Source: Haemophilus parainfluenzae (GTDB lineage: Bacteria > Pseudomonadota > Gammaproteobacteria > Enterobacterales > Pasteurellaceae). Taken from it: DNA of 64,000 nt. Under the pieces are notes generated by a model. That model had not been told where the DNA came from and ran no database searches. It worked only from the letters and a program-made list of their open reading frames with translations. This document shows positions 10,075 to 19,704 of this stretch, in pieces. Both the position numbers and the translations under genes were made by a program. Numbering within the stretch: the stretch's first letter is position 1; the number at the start of each line of letters is the position of its first letter. Where the stretch lies: assembly GCF_900450995.1 (NCBI RefSeq), contig NZ_UGHY01000002.1:570501-634500 (forward strand), written 5' to 3'.

Positions 10075-10610
10075 TCGTGATATTTCTTAAAAAAGCGAGG
10101 CTTCGTGTTTTCAGTGCCTTTATCAATATAAGGAATTTTTTCTAACTGTAATAAAAAACGTTTTGCCTCTAAGCCACCACCAAAACCAGTTAAAGTACGA
10201 TCTTTACCTAAAATTCGGTGACAAGGAATAATAATGCTAATCGGATTACTGCCTACCACGCCACCCACGGCACGAACAGCTTTAGGATTATTAATCCGTA
10301 ACGCCAGCTCTCCATAAGTTGAAAGCTCGCCATAATCAATTTCTCGCAAGGCTTGCCAAATCGCTTGTTGAAACACGGTGCCTTCTGGTTTTAAAGGAAT
10401 GTCTGAAAAACGCTCAACTTCCCCATTAAAATATCGTTCAAAAGCCAACCGCACTTTTTGAAAAATAGGCAATTCATCTTTCTTGTGCCATTTTGGATTA
10501 GGCGCATATTGCTCTTTTTCAAAATCAATATGAGTAATACTTTCACCATCAGATAAAATCAAAAGACATCCAACTGGTGAGGGATAATAAGTGTAATAAA
10601 GTGCGGTCAT
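10071..10610 (-). CDS. ogt: Methylated-DNA--protein-cysteine methyltransferase
   Basis: A suicide repair protein that removes alkyl groups from O6-methylguanine to its own cysteine. The active-site motif IIPCHRIL is clear, preceded by the helix-turn-helix region with [14 protein letters not shown] place the start at 10610 ([14 protein letters not shown], 179 residues) because AAGGCG precedes it at good spacing; an in-frame ATG at 10640 would add ten residues of unlikely sequence. An uptake sequence lies over the start region (10599-10607). Confidence 0.93.
   Translation of the reverse strand: MTALYYTYYPSPVGCLLILSDGESITHIDFEKEQYAPNPKWHKKDELPIFQKVRLAFERYFNGEVERFSDIPLKPEGTVFQQAIWQALREIDYGELSTYGELALRINNPKAVRAVGGVVGSNPISIIIPCHRILGKDRTLTGFGGGLEAKRFLLQLEKIPYIDKGTENTKPRFFKKYHE
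10448..10456. repeat. Representative Haemophilus-type DNA uptake signal sequence
   Basis: ACCGCACTT here is one example of the nine-base uptake core (AAGTGCGGT on the other strand). About forty copies were noticed, e.g. 10599-10607, 50642-50650 and 37531-37539. The form is the H. influenzae type, not the ACAAGCGGT type of Actinobacillus pleuropneumoniae. Confidence 0.9.
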
Positions 10611-10633
10611 TTTTCGCCTTATTTTATAAAAGA

Positions 10634-10662
10634 AAAGCACACCTCGTGTGGAAGTGTGCTTT
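10634..10662 (-). terminator. Terminator after fadL
   Basis: AAAGCACAC / GTGTGCTTT stem 22 bases past the fadL stop. The minus strand continues TCTTTTAT. Confidence 0.75.
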
Positions 10663-10684
10663 ATTATCCTTGATTTTTTCTAAA

Positions 10685-12064
10685 TTAGAAACGGTAGTTA
10701 ATATTTAAACCGTAAAGATTAGCTTTAGAAGTCACTTTAAATTGACCAGATAAGCCTTCTTTAAAGCTATTTTTCTTACCACGTAAATGTGAATATCCGA
10801 AATCAGCAGATAGATTTGGCGTAAAACGATAAGTTGCACCTAAGCTATACCACATACGATCTGTATCTGGAATTGAAATAGAAGGATGATTTACGCTTGC
10901 ACTCTTATCGTATGCAACGCCTGCTCTCAATGTCAAGGCGTCATTTGCATTATAAGAAAAACCTAGAGCATAGCGTGATGCATTACTAAATTTCTCATCC
11001 TTATGGAATAAGGTATTACCATTATTACCATATGCTGTTAAGCTTTTTAAGCGTTTCCATTCAGTATATTTATAACTATATTGAACAGCTAATTTATCCG
11101 TGATTTTATGGAAACCAGAGAATTCCCAATAAGCTGGTAAATTTAACGTTAAACTTCCTGGCACATTTTCCCCACCTGTCGCTTGACTAATCGGTAAAGA
11201 AACACCTGAAGCAGCTAAACGCATTAGTAATGCATTATAAGCAACAGGGAATTGATTTGAATATTCACCTTTAAACTTAACATTTACAGCAGAATGATAT
11301 GCTAAGCCCCAGCGATGGTTTTCATTTAATTTATAAGTTAACCCTGCATTCCAACCAAGGCTCCATTTATCACCTTTAATTTTTGACACAGATGTATTTG
11401 ATGGCATATTTGCTAATTGACCCGCAACAGCATTTAACTGAGCAGCCTGAACCGCCTGTCCTGCATTAGCTGCTTGAGTCGCTTTAGCCTGTAACTGACG
11501 AGCAATCGCTTTACCACCGATGCCTAGATGACGTTCAACCTCTGCATCTGAGTGAATCGCATTTAAACCGAAACCCGCACTAAATCCATAACCAAGATCA
11601 TATGCCCCACTTAAATTAAAGTTTAATGCTGTCAATTCTGTTCTACCGCCATAAACACCAGCAGCATATTGATTGCCATACTCAGATTTCAAACCATAAT
11701 TTACGTTTAATCCTCCACCTAATGCGAAACGCTCTGTGACAGGAACAACAGCATACATGTTTGGAACGATTGCATTTGGAATCACATTTTTATGATTAGC
11801 AGGTACGCCACCAATAGATCCAGCAACATCAACATCTGCATCAACTAAAATACCACCAACAGAAAACTCTGCTTTTTTAAACTCAGTCATTAACGCAGGG
11901 TTGGTAGCCACTACAGATGCATTATCTGCTACTGCTGCATTACCCGCATAAGCCATACCAAGACCTGAAGTCGATACTTCCGCCAATTGAAACGCTGCAG
12001 CATTTACCCCACCAGCTGCTAATAACATCGCAGTTGCTAATACAGATTGATTAAATTTTTTCAT
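10685..12064 (-). CDS. fadL: Outer membrane long-chain fatty acid transporter (FadL/OmpP1)
   Basis: A 459-residue outer membrane beta-barrel that binds and passes hydrophobic compounds such as long-chain fatty acids. The start at 12064 gives a clean signal peptide (MKKFNQSVLATAMLLAAGG, cleavage near VNA-AAF) with AAAGGT upstream; an in-frame ATG at 12127 would add 21 unlikely residues. The mature protein begins AAFQLAEVSTSGLGMAYAG, the FadL plug motif with NPA-like TNPALM, and ends in YRF, the usual barrel C-terminus. This is the H. influenzae P1 antigen family. A FadR-like box lies about 90 bases upstream. Confidence 0.93.
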   Translation of the reverse strand: MKKFNQSVLATAMLLAAGGVNAAAFQLAEVSTSGLGMAYAGNAAVADNASVVATNPALMTEFKKAEFSVGGILVDADVDVAGSIGGVPANHKNVIPNAIVPNMYAVVPVTERFALGGGLNVNYGLKSEYGNQYAAGVYGGRTELTALNFNLSGAYDLGYGFSAGFGLNAIHSDAEVERHLGIGGKAIARQLQAKATQAANAGQAVQAAQLNAVAGQLANMPSNTSVSKIKGDKWSLGWNAGLTYKLNENHRWGLAYHSAVNVKFKGEYSNQFPVAYNALLMRLAASGVSLPISQATGGENVPGSLTLNLPAYWEFSGFHKITDKLAVQYSYKYTEWKRLKSLTAYGNNGNTLFHKDEKFSNASRYALGFSYNANDALTLRAGVAYDKSASVNHPSISIPDTDRMWYSLGATYRFTPNLSADFGYSHLRGKKNSFKEGLSGQFKVTSKANLYGLNINYRF

Positions 12065-12147
12065 TTGGAAACCTTTGTTATAAATAAAAATCTGGGCGAT
12101 TCTAAAACCCGAATCTATTGAGTGCAAATTATTTTAGATTAATTTAA

Positions 12148-12164
12148 AAGTGTTCCGACCAGTG
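12148..12164. promoter_or_regulatory. FadR operator upstream of fadL
   Basis: AAGTGTTCCGACCAGTG agrees with the E. coli FadR consensus AACTGGTCNGACCAGTT at 13 of 16 defined positions. It is 84-100 bases before fadL and also about 100 before the divergent yfcZ. E. coli fadL is a known FadR target and is likewise divergent from yfcZ. Confidence 0.75.
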
Positions 12165-12265
12165 ATAAATAAATGATATTTAAATTTAAAAAATGCGGCT
12201 ACTTTGGCAGAGCGTTTTAAAAATGCTAGAATAAAACCAATCTTAATTTGAAATAAGGAAATCCT

Positions 12266-12553
12266 ATGACAGTAACATGCAAAGCAGAAGAATCTCTCAC
12301 TTGTAGTTGTGTTGATGTGGGTACGATTATTGACGGTTCAGATTGCGCTGTTGATATTCATCAAACCTATGCGAATAAAGCTGAAGCTGAAGCGGCACTT
12401 AATCGTTTCATGGAAAAAGCACGCAAAACAGAAAGCGATCCTTGCGACATTAAAAGTGAAATCACAGAAACTGAAAATGGCGCCAATTTAACGGCGCGTT
12501 TTACATTTAGCTGCCAAGCTGAAGCGATGATTTTTGAATTAGCGAATCGCTAA
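12266..12553 (+). CDS. yfcZ: YfcZ/YiiS family protein (DUF406)
   Basis: A 95-residue soluble protein of the YfcZ/YiiS family (UPF0381), function unknown. It has an unusually cysteine-rich N-terminus (TCKAEESLTCSCVDVGTII) and four to five cysteines that could bind a metal or form disulfides. The position divergent from fadL is the same as in E. coli, and AAGGAAA precedes the ATG. A long palindromic terminator follows. Confidence 0.88.
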   Translation: MTVTCKAEESLTCSCVDVGTIIDGSDCAVDIHQTYANKAEAEAALNRFMEKARKTESDPCDIKSEITETENGANLTARFTFSCQAEAMIFELANR

Positions 12554-12562
12554 AAATACATT

Positions 12563-12611
12563 AAAAAATAACCGCACTTTATCCTTTAAAATAAAGTGCG
12601 GTTATTTTTTT
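12563..12611 (+). terminator. Uptake-sequence-pair terminator after yfcZ
   Basis: Two inverted uptake sequences (ACCGCACTTTAT / ATAAAGTGCGGT) flanked by A and T runs form a long stem with a short loop. Confidence 0.9.
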
Positions 12612-12635
12612 AGTTAAAACCCAATTAAATCACTA

Positions 12636-12651
12636 TCGCAAACGTTTGCTT
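12636..12651. promoter_or_regulatory. PurR box in purM promoter
   Basis: TCGCAAACGTTTGCTT matches the PurR operator consensus (ACGCAAACGTTTNCNT), with a perfect GCAAACGTTTGC core, about 56 bases before purM. It implies repression by PurR with hypoxanthine or guanine. Confidence 0.85.
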
Positions 12652-12706
12652 AATCTGATACAATCACGCCGTTTTATCATTTAACCTAAAAATATAGGAC
12701 AACATT

Positions 12707-13744
12707 GTGAGCAAACCATCATTAAGTTATAAAGATGCAGGCGTGGATATCAATGCCGGTAACGAATTAGTTGAACGTATTAAACCACACGTAAAACGGA
12801 CAACTCGCCCTGAAGTCATCGGGGGATTAGGTGGGTTTGGTGCATTATGTGCCATTCCAGGCAAATATAAAGAACCTATCCTTGTTTCCGGTACAGACGG
12901 TGTAGGAACCAAATTACGTTTAGCCATTGACTTAAAAAAACACGATACTATCGGTATTGATTTGGTTGCAATGTGTGTTAACGATCTAGTCGTGCAAGGT
13001 GCCGAACCATTATTCTTCTTAGATTACTATGCGACTGGAAAACTTGAAGTCGATGTTGCCTCTGATGTGGTAAAAGGTATCGCTGAAGGTTGTGTACAAT
13101 CGGGTTGTGCATTAGTCGGCGGTGAAACTGCCGAAATGCCAGGTATGTACCACGCTGGCGATTATGACCTAGCAGGTTTCTGTGTGGGTGTCGTCGAAAA
13201 ATCAGAAATCGTTGATGGTAGCCAAGTTAAAGTAGGAGATGCTTTAATTGCACTAGGTTCAAGTGGCCCGCATTCAAATGGTTATTCTTTAATTCGTAAA
13301 GTCATTGATGTTGCTGGCGTCAACCTAGCCACTGAGCAATTAGATGGTCATCCATTAAGTGAACAAGTGCTTGCACCGACAAAAATCTATGTAAAATCTG
13401 TTCTCGCTTTAATCAAACAAACGAAAGTCCATGCTATCGCACACTTAACGGGTGGCGGTTTCTGGGAAAATATCCCTCGTGTATTACCGAAAAATACCAA
13501 AGCGGTTATTGATGAAAGCAGTTGGGAATGGCAACCCGTATTCAAATGGTTACAAGAAAAAGGCAACATTGAAACCTATGAAATGTACCGCACATTTAAC
13601 TGTGGCGTTGGTATGGTGATTGCATTACCACAATCGCAAGTGGAAACCGCTTTAGCGATTTTAAAACAATCCGGTGAAAATGCCTGGTTAATCGGTCATA
13701 TTGAAAATGCGACAGATAACGAACCACAAGTTATTATTAAATAA
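12707..13744 (+). CDS. purM: Phosphoribosylformylglycinamidine cyclo-ligase (AIR synthetase)
   Basis: A 345-residue enzyme that closes FGAM to aminoimidazole ribonucleotide with ATP, step five of purine synthesis. It starts with GTG after a TAGGA ribosome site. Conserved segments include [13 protein letters not shown] near residue 40, the ATP-binding [14 protein letters not shown] near 60 and [11 protein letters not shown] near 140. Length matches PurM exactly. purN follows, the usual purMN order, and a PurR box lies upstream. Confidence 0.97.
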   Translation: MSKPSLSYKDAGVDINAGNELVERIKPHVKRTTRPEVIGGLGGFGALCAIPGKYKEPILVSGTDGVGTKLRLAIDLKKHDTIGIDLVAMCVNDLVVQGAEPLFFLDYYATGKLEVDVASDVVKGIAEGCVQSGCALVGGETAEMPGMYHAGDYDLAGFCVGVVEKSEIVDGSQVKVGDALIALGSSGPHSNGYSLIRKVIDVAGVNLATEQLDGHPLSEQVLAPTKIYVKSVLALIKQTKVHAIAHLTGGGFWENIPRVLPKNTKAVIDESSWEWQPVFKWLQEKGNIETYEMYRTFNCGVGMVIALPQSQVETALAILKQSGENAWLIGHIENATDNEPQVIIK

Positions 13745-13761
13745 TTTCTCTTTTCCATTTC

Positions 13762-13794
13762 AGGGCGAAAATTTCAGAATGAAAGGTTCGCCCT
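13762..13794 (+). terminator. Hairpin between purM and purN, possible attenuator
   Basis: AGGGCGAA / TTCGCCCT forms an 8-base stem followed by TCTTTT, which runs straight into the first purN ATG. It looks like an intrinsic terminator inside an operon, so it may partly reduce purN transcription. Confidence 0.55.
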
Positions 13795-13812
13795 TCTTTT
13801 ATGCAGAATAAT

Positions 13813-14451
13813 ATGAAAAAAATTGCCGTCCTGATTTCAGGACAAGGATCAAATCTTCAAGCAATAATTGAGGCTTGTCAAACCCGCTTTATTCCAGGAA
13901 AGATTGTGACTGTCATCAGTAATAAAATCGATTCATTTGGCTTAAAACGCGCTAAAAGTGCGGGCATTCCTAGCCGAGTTTTTTTGCGCCAAGATTTTAG
14001 TTCCAATCTCGCTATGGATAAGGCTATAGGGGATTATTTAGACGCTCTCAATATTGATCTCATTGTGTTAGCCGGTTACATGAAAATCTTAACCAAACCA
14101 TTCACACAACGTTTTGCTGGGAAAATTTTAAATATTCATCCTTCCCTTCTGCCAAAATATCCTGGGTTACATACTTATCAAAGGGCACTTGAGAATGGCG
14201 AGAGTGAACATGGTACAACCGTGCATTTTGTCAATGAAGAGCTCGATGGCGGCGCCATTGTGTTACAAGCTAAAGTACCGATTTTCCCTGGTGATACCGT
14301 CGAGGAAATTGAACTTCGTACACGTGAACAGGAATATAATATTTATCCTTTAGTGATTAAATGGTTTATTGAAGAGCGATTAAAGCTCGAAAACGGTATA
14401 GCGTATTTAGATGCCTCCCCTTTACCGATATCTGGCTATGCCGCTGAATAA
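13813..14451 (+). CDS. purN: Phosphoribosylglycinamide formyltransferase
   Basis: A 212-residue enzyme transferring the formyl group of 10-formyl-THF to GAR, step three of purine synthesis. It begins MKKIAVLISGQGSNLQAII, with the folate/active-site segment LAGYMKIL near residue 84, the catalytic NIHPSLLPKYPG near 102 and the HGTTVHFV region. I chose the second ATG (13813) because it gives the family length and N-terminus; the first (13801) directly abuts a T run. No clear ribosome site precedes either. Confidence 0.93.
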   Translation: MKKIAVLISGQGSNLQAIIEACQTRFIPGKIVTVISNKIDSFGLKRAKSAGIPSRVFLRQDFSSNLAMDKAIGDYLDALNIDLIVLAGYMKILTKPFTQRFAGKILNIHPSLLPKYPGLHTYQRALENGESEHGTTVHFVNEELDGGAIVLQAKVPIFPGDTVEEIELRTREQEYNIYPLVIKWFIEERLKLENGIAYLDASPLPISGYAAE

Positions 14452-14459
14452 AGTGAAAT

Positions 14460-14492
14460 AAAAAAGCGATACACATTGTGTACCGCTTTTTT
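14460..14492. terminator. Terminator between purN and ompW
   Basis: AAAAAAGCGATACAC / GTGTACCGCTTTTTT stem between convergent genes; A and T runs on both sides suggest it works in both directions. Confidence 0.85.
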
Positions 14493-14507
14493 CAGAGCAA
14501 GGTTCTA

Positions 14508-15122
14508 TTAGAAACGATAACCTAAACCGACGAAATATACTGTAGGGTCAAGTTTCACCTTCACCGTATGATGTTCACCAGCTAAATTAAAACGCGCTTT
14601 GGTTTTAATGTTCGCGTACCACATTGCCGCATTGAAATAAAGATTGTCGGTCAGTTTAATATCGACACCCACGTTCGCAATTGGGCCAACTGAATCTTTT
14701 AATCTAAGATCAGATACGCCAGCTAACTTAGCTTTTTCACTGAAAAATGTCGTGTAGTTAAGACCCGCGCCTACATAAGGACGTACGCTAGCATCTTTAT
14801 CAAAGAAATAGTATTGAGCATATACACTTGGCGGTAAATGTTTAGTTTTACCTACTAAGGCAGAACCTAACTTAATTTCATGACTGAAAGGGGTCGCCGC
14901 AAGTAATTCTACCCCGATGTTATCAGTGAACATATAAGTACCGGTTAAACCCAATTGAGTATTGTTGTTCACTTTAAATTTAAAGACATCGCTATTTGTG
15001 GTGGTGTGTGTATCCACAAGAACACCACCCGCTCTAACAATAACATCACCTTGCTGATGTGCGTTTGCAAAACCCGCTAATAATGCCGCGCTTAATCCCA
15101 ATGCTAATGCTGCTTTTTTCAT
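14508..15122 (-). CDS. ompW: Outer membrane protein OmpW family
   Basis: A 204-residue outer membrane protein with a signal peptide (MKKAALALGLSAALLAGFANA-HQQ) and an eight-stranded barrel forming a narrow hydrophobic channel. It has the OmpW segment GAGLNYTTFF near residue 120 and ends GLGYRF. It stands divergent from yciC, the same arrangement as in E. coli. An FNR-like site in the upstream region fits the known oxygen control of ompW. Confidence 0.92.
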   Translation of the reverse strand: MKKAALALGLSAALLAGFANAHQQGDVIVRAGGVLVDTHTTTNSDVFKFKVNNNTQLGLTGTYMFTDNIGVELLAATPFSHEIKLGSALVGKTKHLPPSVYAQYYFFDKDASVRPYVGAGLNYTTFFSEKAKLAGVSDLRLKDSVGPIANVGVDIKLTDNLYFNAAMWYANIKTKARFNLAGEHHTVKVKLDPTVYFVGLGYRF

Positions 15123-15208
15123 TTTGACTCCTTAGTCATTTTCTTTAAGATTAATTCCCATACAAATTATGGGTAAATATATGATACCTATTTTTAAGTA
15201 TTAAAAAT

Positions 15209-15222
15209 GTGATCTCTATCAA
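15209..15222. promoter_or_regulatory. FNR-like site upstream of ompW
   Basis: GTGATCTCTATCAA differs from the FNR consensus TTGAT-N4-ATCAA at one position. It is about 90 bases before ompW and 115 before yciC. A very similar site lies upstream of aspA (48514-48529). Confidence 0.55.
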
Positions 15223-15335
15223 TTTTTTAGAAATTAATGATTAATAATTTTTGATCTAGAACAATTTCTTGTATTTTTAGTTTTTTGATGTCAAAGCTTG
15301 TATAATTACTTCACTTTTTTTACCGAGAAAATACA

Positions 15336-16091
15336 ATGCAAATTAACTTTACTCAGATTTTTCAAGATAGCCTCAACTTTATGCGTAATCAGCGAAAAAC
15401 CGTGCTACTTTTCGTTGGTATTTTCATCATCTCACAATTGATTAATGCATTAGTCAGTGTCCCAATGCCGAGTTTGGGTGATAATCCTAATCCATCACAA
15501 CAGGATATTATTGATGCATTGAGTAAAGTGGAGCCAACTGCACTGATTGGATCTTTTTTATTCCAACAATTATTGATGTCTTTTATTGCGACCTTCGGTA
15601 TTGCAACCATTCATCATATTAGTCTGCAAAATGAAAATCCGATTAATCAAGGTCTCATGCTTACATTGCGTCGTTTTTTAGGTGTGGTCGTTTTAGATAT
15701 TTTTATGAGCTTGCCACTTCTCTTTGGCATAGCGGATGTCATGAGCTCATTTTTAAGCAAAAATGCCCTCTCCCCTCTAGCCTTTGTTTCAATGGTATTT
15801 GGTTTATTTTTCTTTGTTCGCCTATGCTTATCGCCTGTGCATTACATTGCCGCAAATCAATCTATCGGGCAAAGTGCTTTACAGGTGTGGCGTGCAGGTA
15901 TTAAACGTAATGGCTTATTAATTATTTATGCCTTGCTCACTTATTTACTTCTTCCTTTAGTGGTGAATACCATTGGTGCACTCTTGGGTTCATCATTTTT
16001 AAGTGCTATCGTTGGTATCTTGGCTGCATTATTTCAAATGTTTATTTTGGTATTTACTTACCGTTTTTACAGCTTATTTATGAAGGCATAA
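15336..16091 (+). CDS. yciC: YciC family inner membrane protein (UPF0259)
   Basis: A 251-residue inner membrane protein with about six helices, function unknown. It begins a compact yciC-yciB-yciA-yciI operon; yciB starts one base after its stop. The block is conserved in E. coli next to ompW. The family has been linked to envelope stress only indirectly. Confidence 0.85.
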   Translation: MQINFTQIFQDSLNFMRNQRKTVLLFVGIFIISQLINALVSVPMPSLGDNPNPSQQDIIDALSKVEPTALIGSFLFQQLLMSFIATFGIATIHHISLQNENPINQGLMLTLRRFLGVVVLDIFMSLPLLFGIADVMSSFLSKNALSPLAFVSMVFGLFFFVRLCLSPVHYIAANQSIGQSALQVWRAGIKRNGLLIIYALLTYLLLPLVVNTIGALLGSSFLSAIVGILAALFQMFILVFTYRFYSLFMKA

Positions 16092-16092
16092 T

Positions 16093-16647
16093 ATGAAACA
16101 ACTTCTTAAATTCATCCCTCTTGTTCTCTTTTTCATCACCTACAAAATATCTGGTGTGCGTGAAGCTGCGATTGTCTTAGTTATTGCAACTATTGTGCAG
16201 ATGATTGTGTTAAAACTGAAATATGGTGTCATTGAAAAACAACAAAAAATTATAGCCATTGCTGTCGTCTTTTTTGGCTTACTCACAGCCTATTTCGATA
16301 AAATCGTATACCTACAATGGAAAGTTACTATCATTAATGCTTTGTTTGCCATTGCTTTATTGGTTGCACAATTCCAATTCAATACGCCACTGGTGAAAAA
16401 GTTATTAGGCGAAGAAATCCAATTACCTGATAATGTGTGGAACAAATTGAATTTAGGCTGGGCTGGATTTTTCATTCTGTGTATGCTTGTAAATATTTAT
16501 ATCAGTCAAAATATGTCTGACAATGCTTGGGTTTACTTCAAATCTTTTGGTTTACTTGGTATGACCTTTGTTGCAACAATCATCAGCGGTGCTTATATTT
16601 ACCGTTACTTACCTAAAGATGATCAAAAAAATGACGAGGACAAATAA
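16093..16647 (+). CDS. yciB: Inner membrane septation protein YciB (IspZ)
   Basis: A 184-residue membrane protein with five predicted helices. The family is involved in septation and in keeping the cell envelope intact. The start [21 protein letters not shown] and the segment [20 protein letters not shown] near residue 118 are characteristic. Its TAA overlaps the yciA ATG by one base. Confidence 0.92.
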   Translation: MKQLLKFIPLVLFFITYKISGVREAAIVLVIATIVQMIVLKLKYGVIEKQQKIIAIAVVFFGLLTAYFDKIVYLQWKVTIINALFAIALLVAQFQFNTPLVKKLLGEEIQLPDNVWNKLNLGWAGFFILCMLVNIYISQNMSDNAWVYFKSFGLLGMTFVATIISGAYIYRYLPKDDQKNDEDK

Positions 16648-17117
16648 TGGTTTCAAATCTTACAGATAAAGAAGGTCGTCAATCTAAAGGCGTATTATTA
16701 CTACGTACCTTAGCGATGCCTTCAGATACCAACGCCAATGGCGATATTTTCGGTGGCTGGATTATGTCCCAAATGGATATGGGCGGAGCAATTCTAGCGA
16801 AAGAAATCGCTCATGGCCGTGTGGTCACTGTTGCCGTTGAAAGTATGAACTTCATTAAGCCTATCTCTGTAGGGGATGTAGTTTGCTGCTACGGACAATG
16901 TCTTAAAGTGGGACGTTCTTCCATTAAAATTAAAGTGGAAGTATGGGTGAAAAAAGTCTCTAGCGAACCCATTGGTGAACGCTATTGTGTCACCGATGCC
17001 GTCTTTACCTTTGTTGCAGTGGATGCTGACGGAAAATCTCGCAGCATTCCACGTGAAGGTAACCATGAATTAGAGCAAGCCTTAAAAACAATTGAAGAAT
17101 TACACCTAAGTTGCTAA
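16647..17117 (+). CDS. yciA: Acyl-CoA thioesterase YciA
   Basis: A 156-residue hotdog-fold thioesterase that hydrolyses short- and long-chain acyl-CoA; the H. influenzae orthologue (HI0827) has a solved structure. The conserved catalytic region NANGDIFGGWIMSQMDMGG is near residue 29, with the VAVESMNFIKPISVGD strand following. Coupled to yciB by a TAATG overlap. Confidence 0.95.
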   Translation: MVSNLTDKEGRQSKGVLLLRTLAMPSDTNANGDIFGGWIMSQMDMGGAILAKEIAHGRVVTVAVESMNFIKPISVGDVVCCYGQCLKVGRSSIKIKVEVWVKKVSSEPIGERYCVTDAVFTFVAVDADGKSRSIPREGNHELEQALKTIEELHLSC

Positions 17118-17129
17118 CAGGAGAAACAT

Positions 17130-17426
17130 ATGTACTATGTAATTTTTACCCAAGATATTCCAGGCACTTTAGAAAAACGCCTTGCTGTACGTGAGCAGCA
17201 TCTCGCTCGTTTAAAACAATTACAAGCAGAAGGTCGCTTATTAACTGCCGGTCCCAATCCAGCTATTGACGATGAAAACCCAGGCGAAGCTGGCTTTACC
17301 GGCTCGACAGTGATTGCTCAATTCGAAAGCCTGTCTGCAGCAAAAGACTGGGCGGCACAAGATCCTTATGTTGAAGCTGGCGTTTACGGTGATGTGATTG
17401 TGAAGCCTTTCAAAAAAGTTTTCTAA
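17130..17426 (+). CDS. yciI: YciI family protein
   Basis: A 98-residue ferredoxin-like protein (YCII superfamily); the H. influenzae homologue HI0828 has a known structure with a putative His-Asp active site. Here the conserved residues appear in [21 protein letters not shown] and near DPYVEAGVY. Function is not established. An AGGAG ribosome site precedes the ATG. Confidence 0.92.
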   Translation: MYYVIFTQDIPGTLEKRLAVREQHLARLKQLQAEGRLLTAGPNPAIDDENPGEAGFTGSTVIAQFESLSAAKDWAAQDPYVEAGVYGDVIVKPFKKVF

Positions 17427-17446
17427 ATAAAACGAACTCTACACTC

Positions 17447-17472
17447 AAAGACGGATCTAAATATCCGTCTTT
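17447..17472 (+). terminator. Terminator after yciI
   Basis: AAAGACGGAT / ATCCGTCTTT perfect 10-base stem followed by CTCTTTAT, closing the yci operon. Confidence 0.8.
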
Positions 17473-17492
17473 CTCTTTATATGGAACCTCCT

Positions 17493-19684
17493 ATGCGAGC
17501 ACTTAAACACACGACAATTTCGTTATTAATTTTAACCGCACTTTCAGGCTCAGCTTTGGCTAATCAGCATGCCCATAAAAGCAAAAATGAAACAGCGCCA
17601 CAAATTAACCTTGCAGAAGAACAAGCCAAATGGGCACAACAACAGCACTCTCATGAATTAAAGCTGATTGAACAACGTGCAACTTTTCTACAATTAGAGT
17701 CGCTCCTAAAAAGTGCGGTCAAAAATAATCATGTTTCTAATAATGCTAAATTATTTCTTGGCTTATTGATTCTTTAAAAGGTTATCCATTGCAAACTGAT
17801 GCTATAGCGGCTTATTTAGATGCACGTATAAAAACCGTTAATCGCGATACACCTCGTGAAGAAGTGAATGCATTGCGAACAGACATTGAACAATTTATTC
17901 AACAGCATGCCTCTCATTTTCTACGCGGAAAATTAGAACAAAGCATTTTTACATTATTAACCAATGCTGAAGATACTCAAGCACTCGCCGAACTCACGCC
18001 AAATAATTTGGAAAGACAAATTGCCGTACTTACGGCTAAATATCAAATAGAAGCAGCCAATACTAGTCAAACGGCAGAAAATCCATCAAACGATAAGAAT
18101 AAATCGGCTATTTTGTCTGAATATGAACAACTTTGGCTTAATAATGCTGAACTTCCTAATGATGCTCAACTCTGGGCGGCTTGGTATTCACAAGGTGGAC
18201 GCACTGAAGAGAAGATCTATCAAAAAGCGGAAATGCTCTTTGGTAAAAATGATGCTAAAGGATTAGAAATACTCACTAAAGAGTTAGAAAAAATTGAGAA
18301 CGCTAAAAAAGATGAGCAAGTAGCCGCTCATTTAGCGCTCTATCAGGATCTCTTAAAAAATCCAGCCAATTTGAAAACACTCGCTGACTCATTGCCATTA
18401 ATTGATGGTAATACGAATAAAATCATCAATAAATTTGTCGTAGTGCTAGGTTTTGCTCGTTATTTGCGGACCATTCCAGAAAATATGAATGAGCCAACAT
18501 TCACCCCTTACGAGCAATGGGCGAAGACTTGGCAATTAAACGAAGCTGAATTACGTGATTGGAAAATCGCCTTTATTAACCGTTTCTTTGATAATGAAAG
18601 TCCTAATTTTGTGCAATGGCGCGATCAAGAACTTCTCAAACTCAACGCAGATAATCTCATTGAACGTCGTTTGCGTACGGCTATTTGGCAACAAACGGAT
18701 TTATTAGGTTGGTTGAATGCCCTTTCAGATGAAGCGAAGCAAAAACAAGAATGGCGTTATTGGATGGCTAAAATAGCTGCTCAAGCATCCGATAAAGATG
18801 CGAAACAACGATTAGAAGCTTTATCGAAAGAACGTGGGTTTTATCCAATGTTGGCAGCGGTCAAATTAGGCCATTCCTACAAACTGGAAATGCCTAAAAT
18901 TCCTCAAGAGTCCAATATCCAAGAGAAGTATGCTACTGAATTAGCTGAGATTGCAGAACTGCGTCAATTAGATCGATTAGGCGCAGCCAAACAACGTTGG
19001 CGTTCTCTATTAGAAAAATTACCGCAAGAGAAACAACTTGCGTTAAGCCAATATGCAAATGAACAAAATTGGTTTGAATTAGGCGTAGATGGCTCGATTA
19101 TTGCGAAAGCATGGGATTATATCAACTTACGCTTACCAAATGCTTACAGTCAATATTTTGATATTGCCATCAGTAATGTGAATCTCAACACAACGGAACC
19201 GCAAGCAGTTGTGGATAATCGCGTAACCAAAACTTTTGCGATGGCCATTGCTCGCCAAGAAAGTACTTGGAATCCAATGGCACAATCTTCTGCAAATGCT
19301 CGAGGATTAATGCAGCTATTACCAAGTACCGCGCAAAAAACAGCAGAAAATCAGCAACTTCCTTATAACGGAGAGTTAGATTTATTCAAACCGCTTAATA
19401 ATATTTTACTCGGTACGGCTCACTTAAATGAGTTAAATGCTAAATACCCTAATAACCGCATTTTGATCGCCTCTGCCTATAATGCGGGTGCAAGCCGTGT
19501 AGAAAAATGGCTTGCGAGAGCCAATGGCAAATTGGCTATGGATGAATTTATTGCCTCCATTCCATTCTTTGAAACTCGAGGTTATGTTCAAAACGTATTA
19601 ACTTACGATTTTTACTATCAAAACCTACAAGACAAAGAAAAATTACAAACCTTTAGCAAAGAGGAATACGATCGGCTATACTAG
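17493..19684 (+). pseudogene. slt: Soluble lytic murein transglycosylase Slt, frameshifted
   Basis: A periplasmic lytic transglycosylase of about 725 residues if repaired. The 5' part (17493-17777) gives a signal peptide (MRALKHTTISLLILTALSGSA) and the first helical repeat, then stops after KLFLGLLIL. From about 17762 the other frame continues DSLKGYPLQTDAIAAYL and runs to 19684; E. coli Slt has LKDYPLYPYL at this place. One base appears lost near GGCTTATTGATTC. The 3' part has the superhelical domain and a normal catalytic domain: AMAIARQESTWNP with the catalytic glutamate near the C-terminal third, GLMQLLPSTA and SAYNAGASRVEKW. Real mutation or sequencing error cannot be separated here. Confidence 0.8.
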
Positions 19685-19686
19685 TC

Positions 19687-19704
19687 GCACTAGTTTAATA
19701 GTAT
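19687..19704. promoter_or_regulatory. trp operator upstream of trpR
   Basis: CTAGTTTAATAG inside GCACTAGTTTAATAGTAT matches the TrpR operator core CTAGTTAACTAG at 10 of 12 positions, 13-30 bases before trpR and right after the slt stop codon. It suggests autorepression, as in E. coli. Confidence 0.65.
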
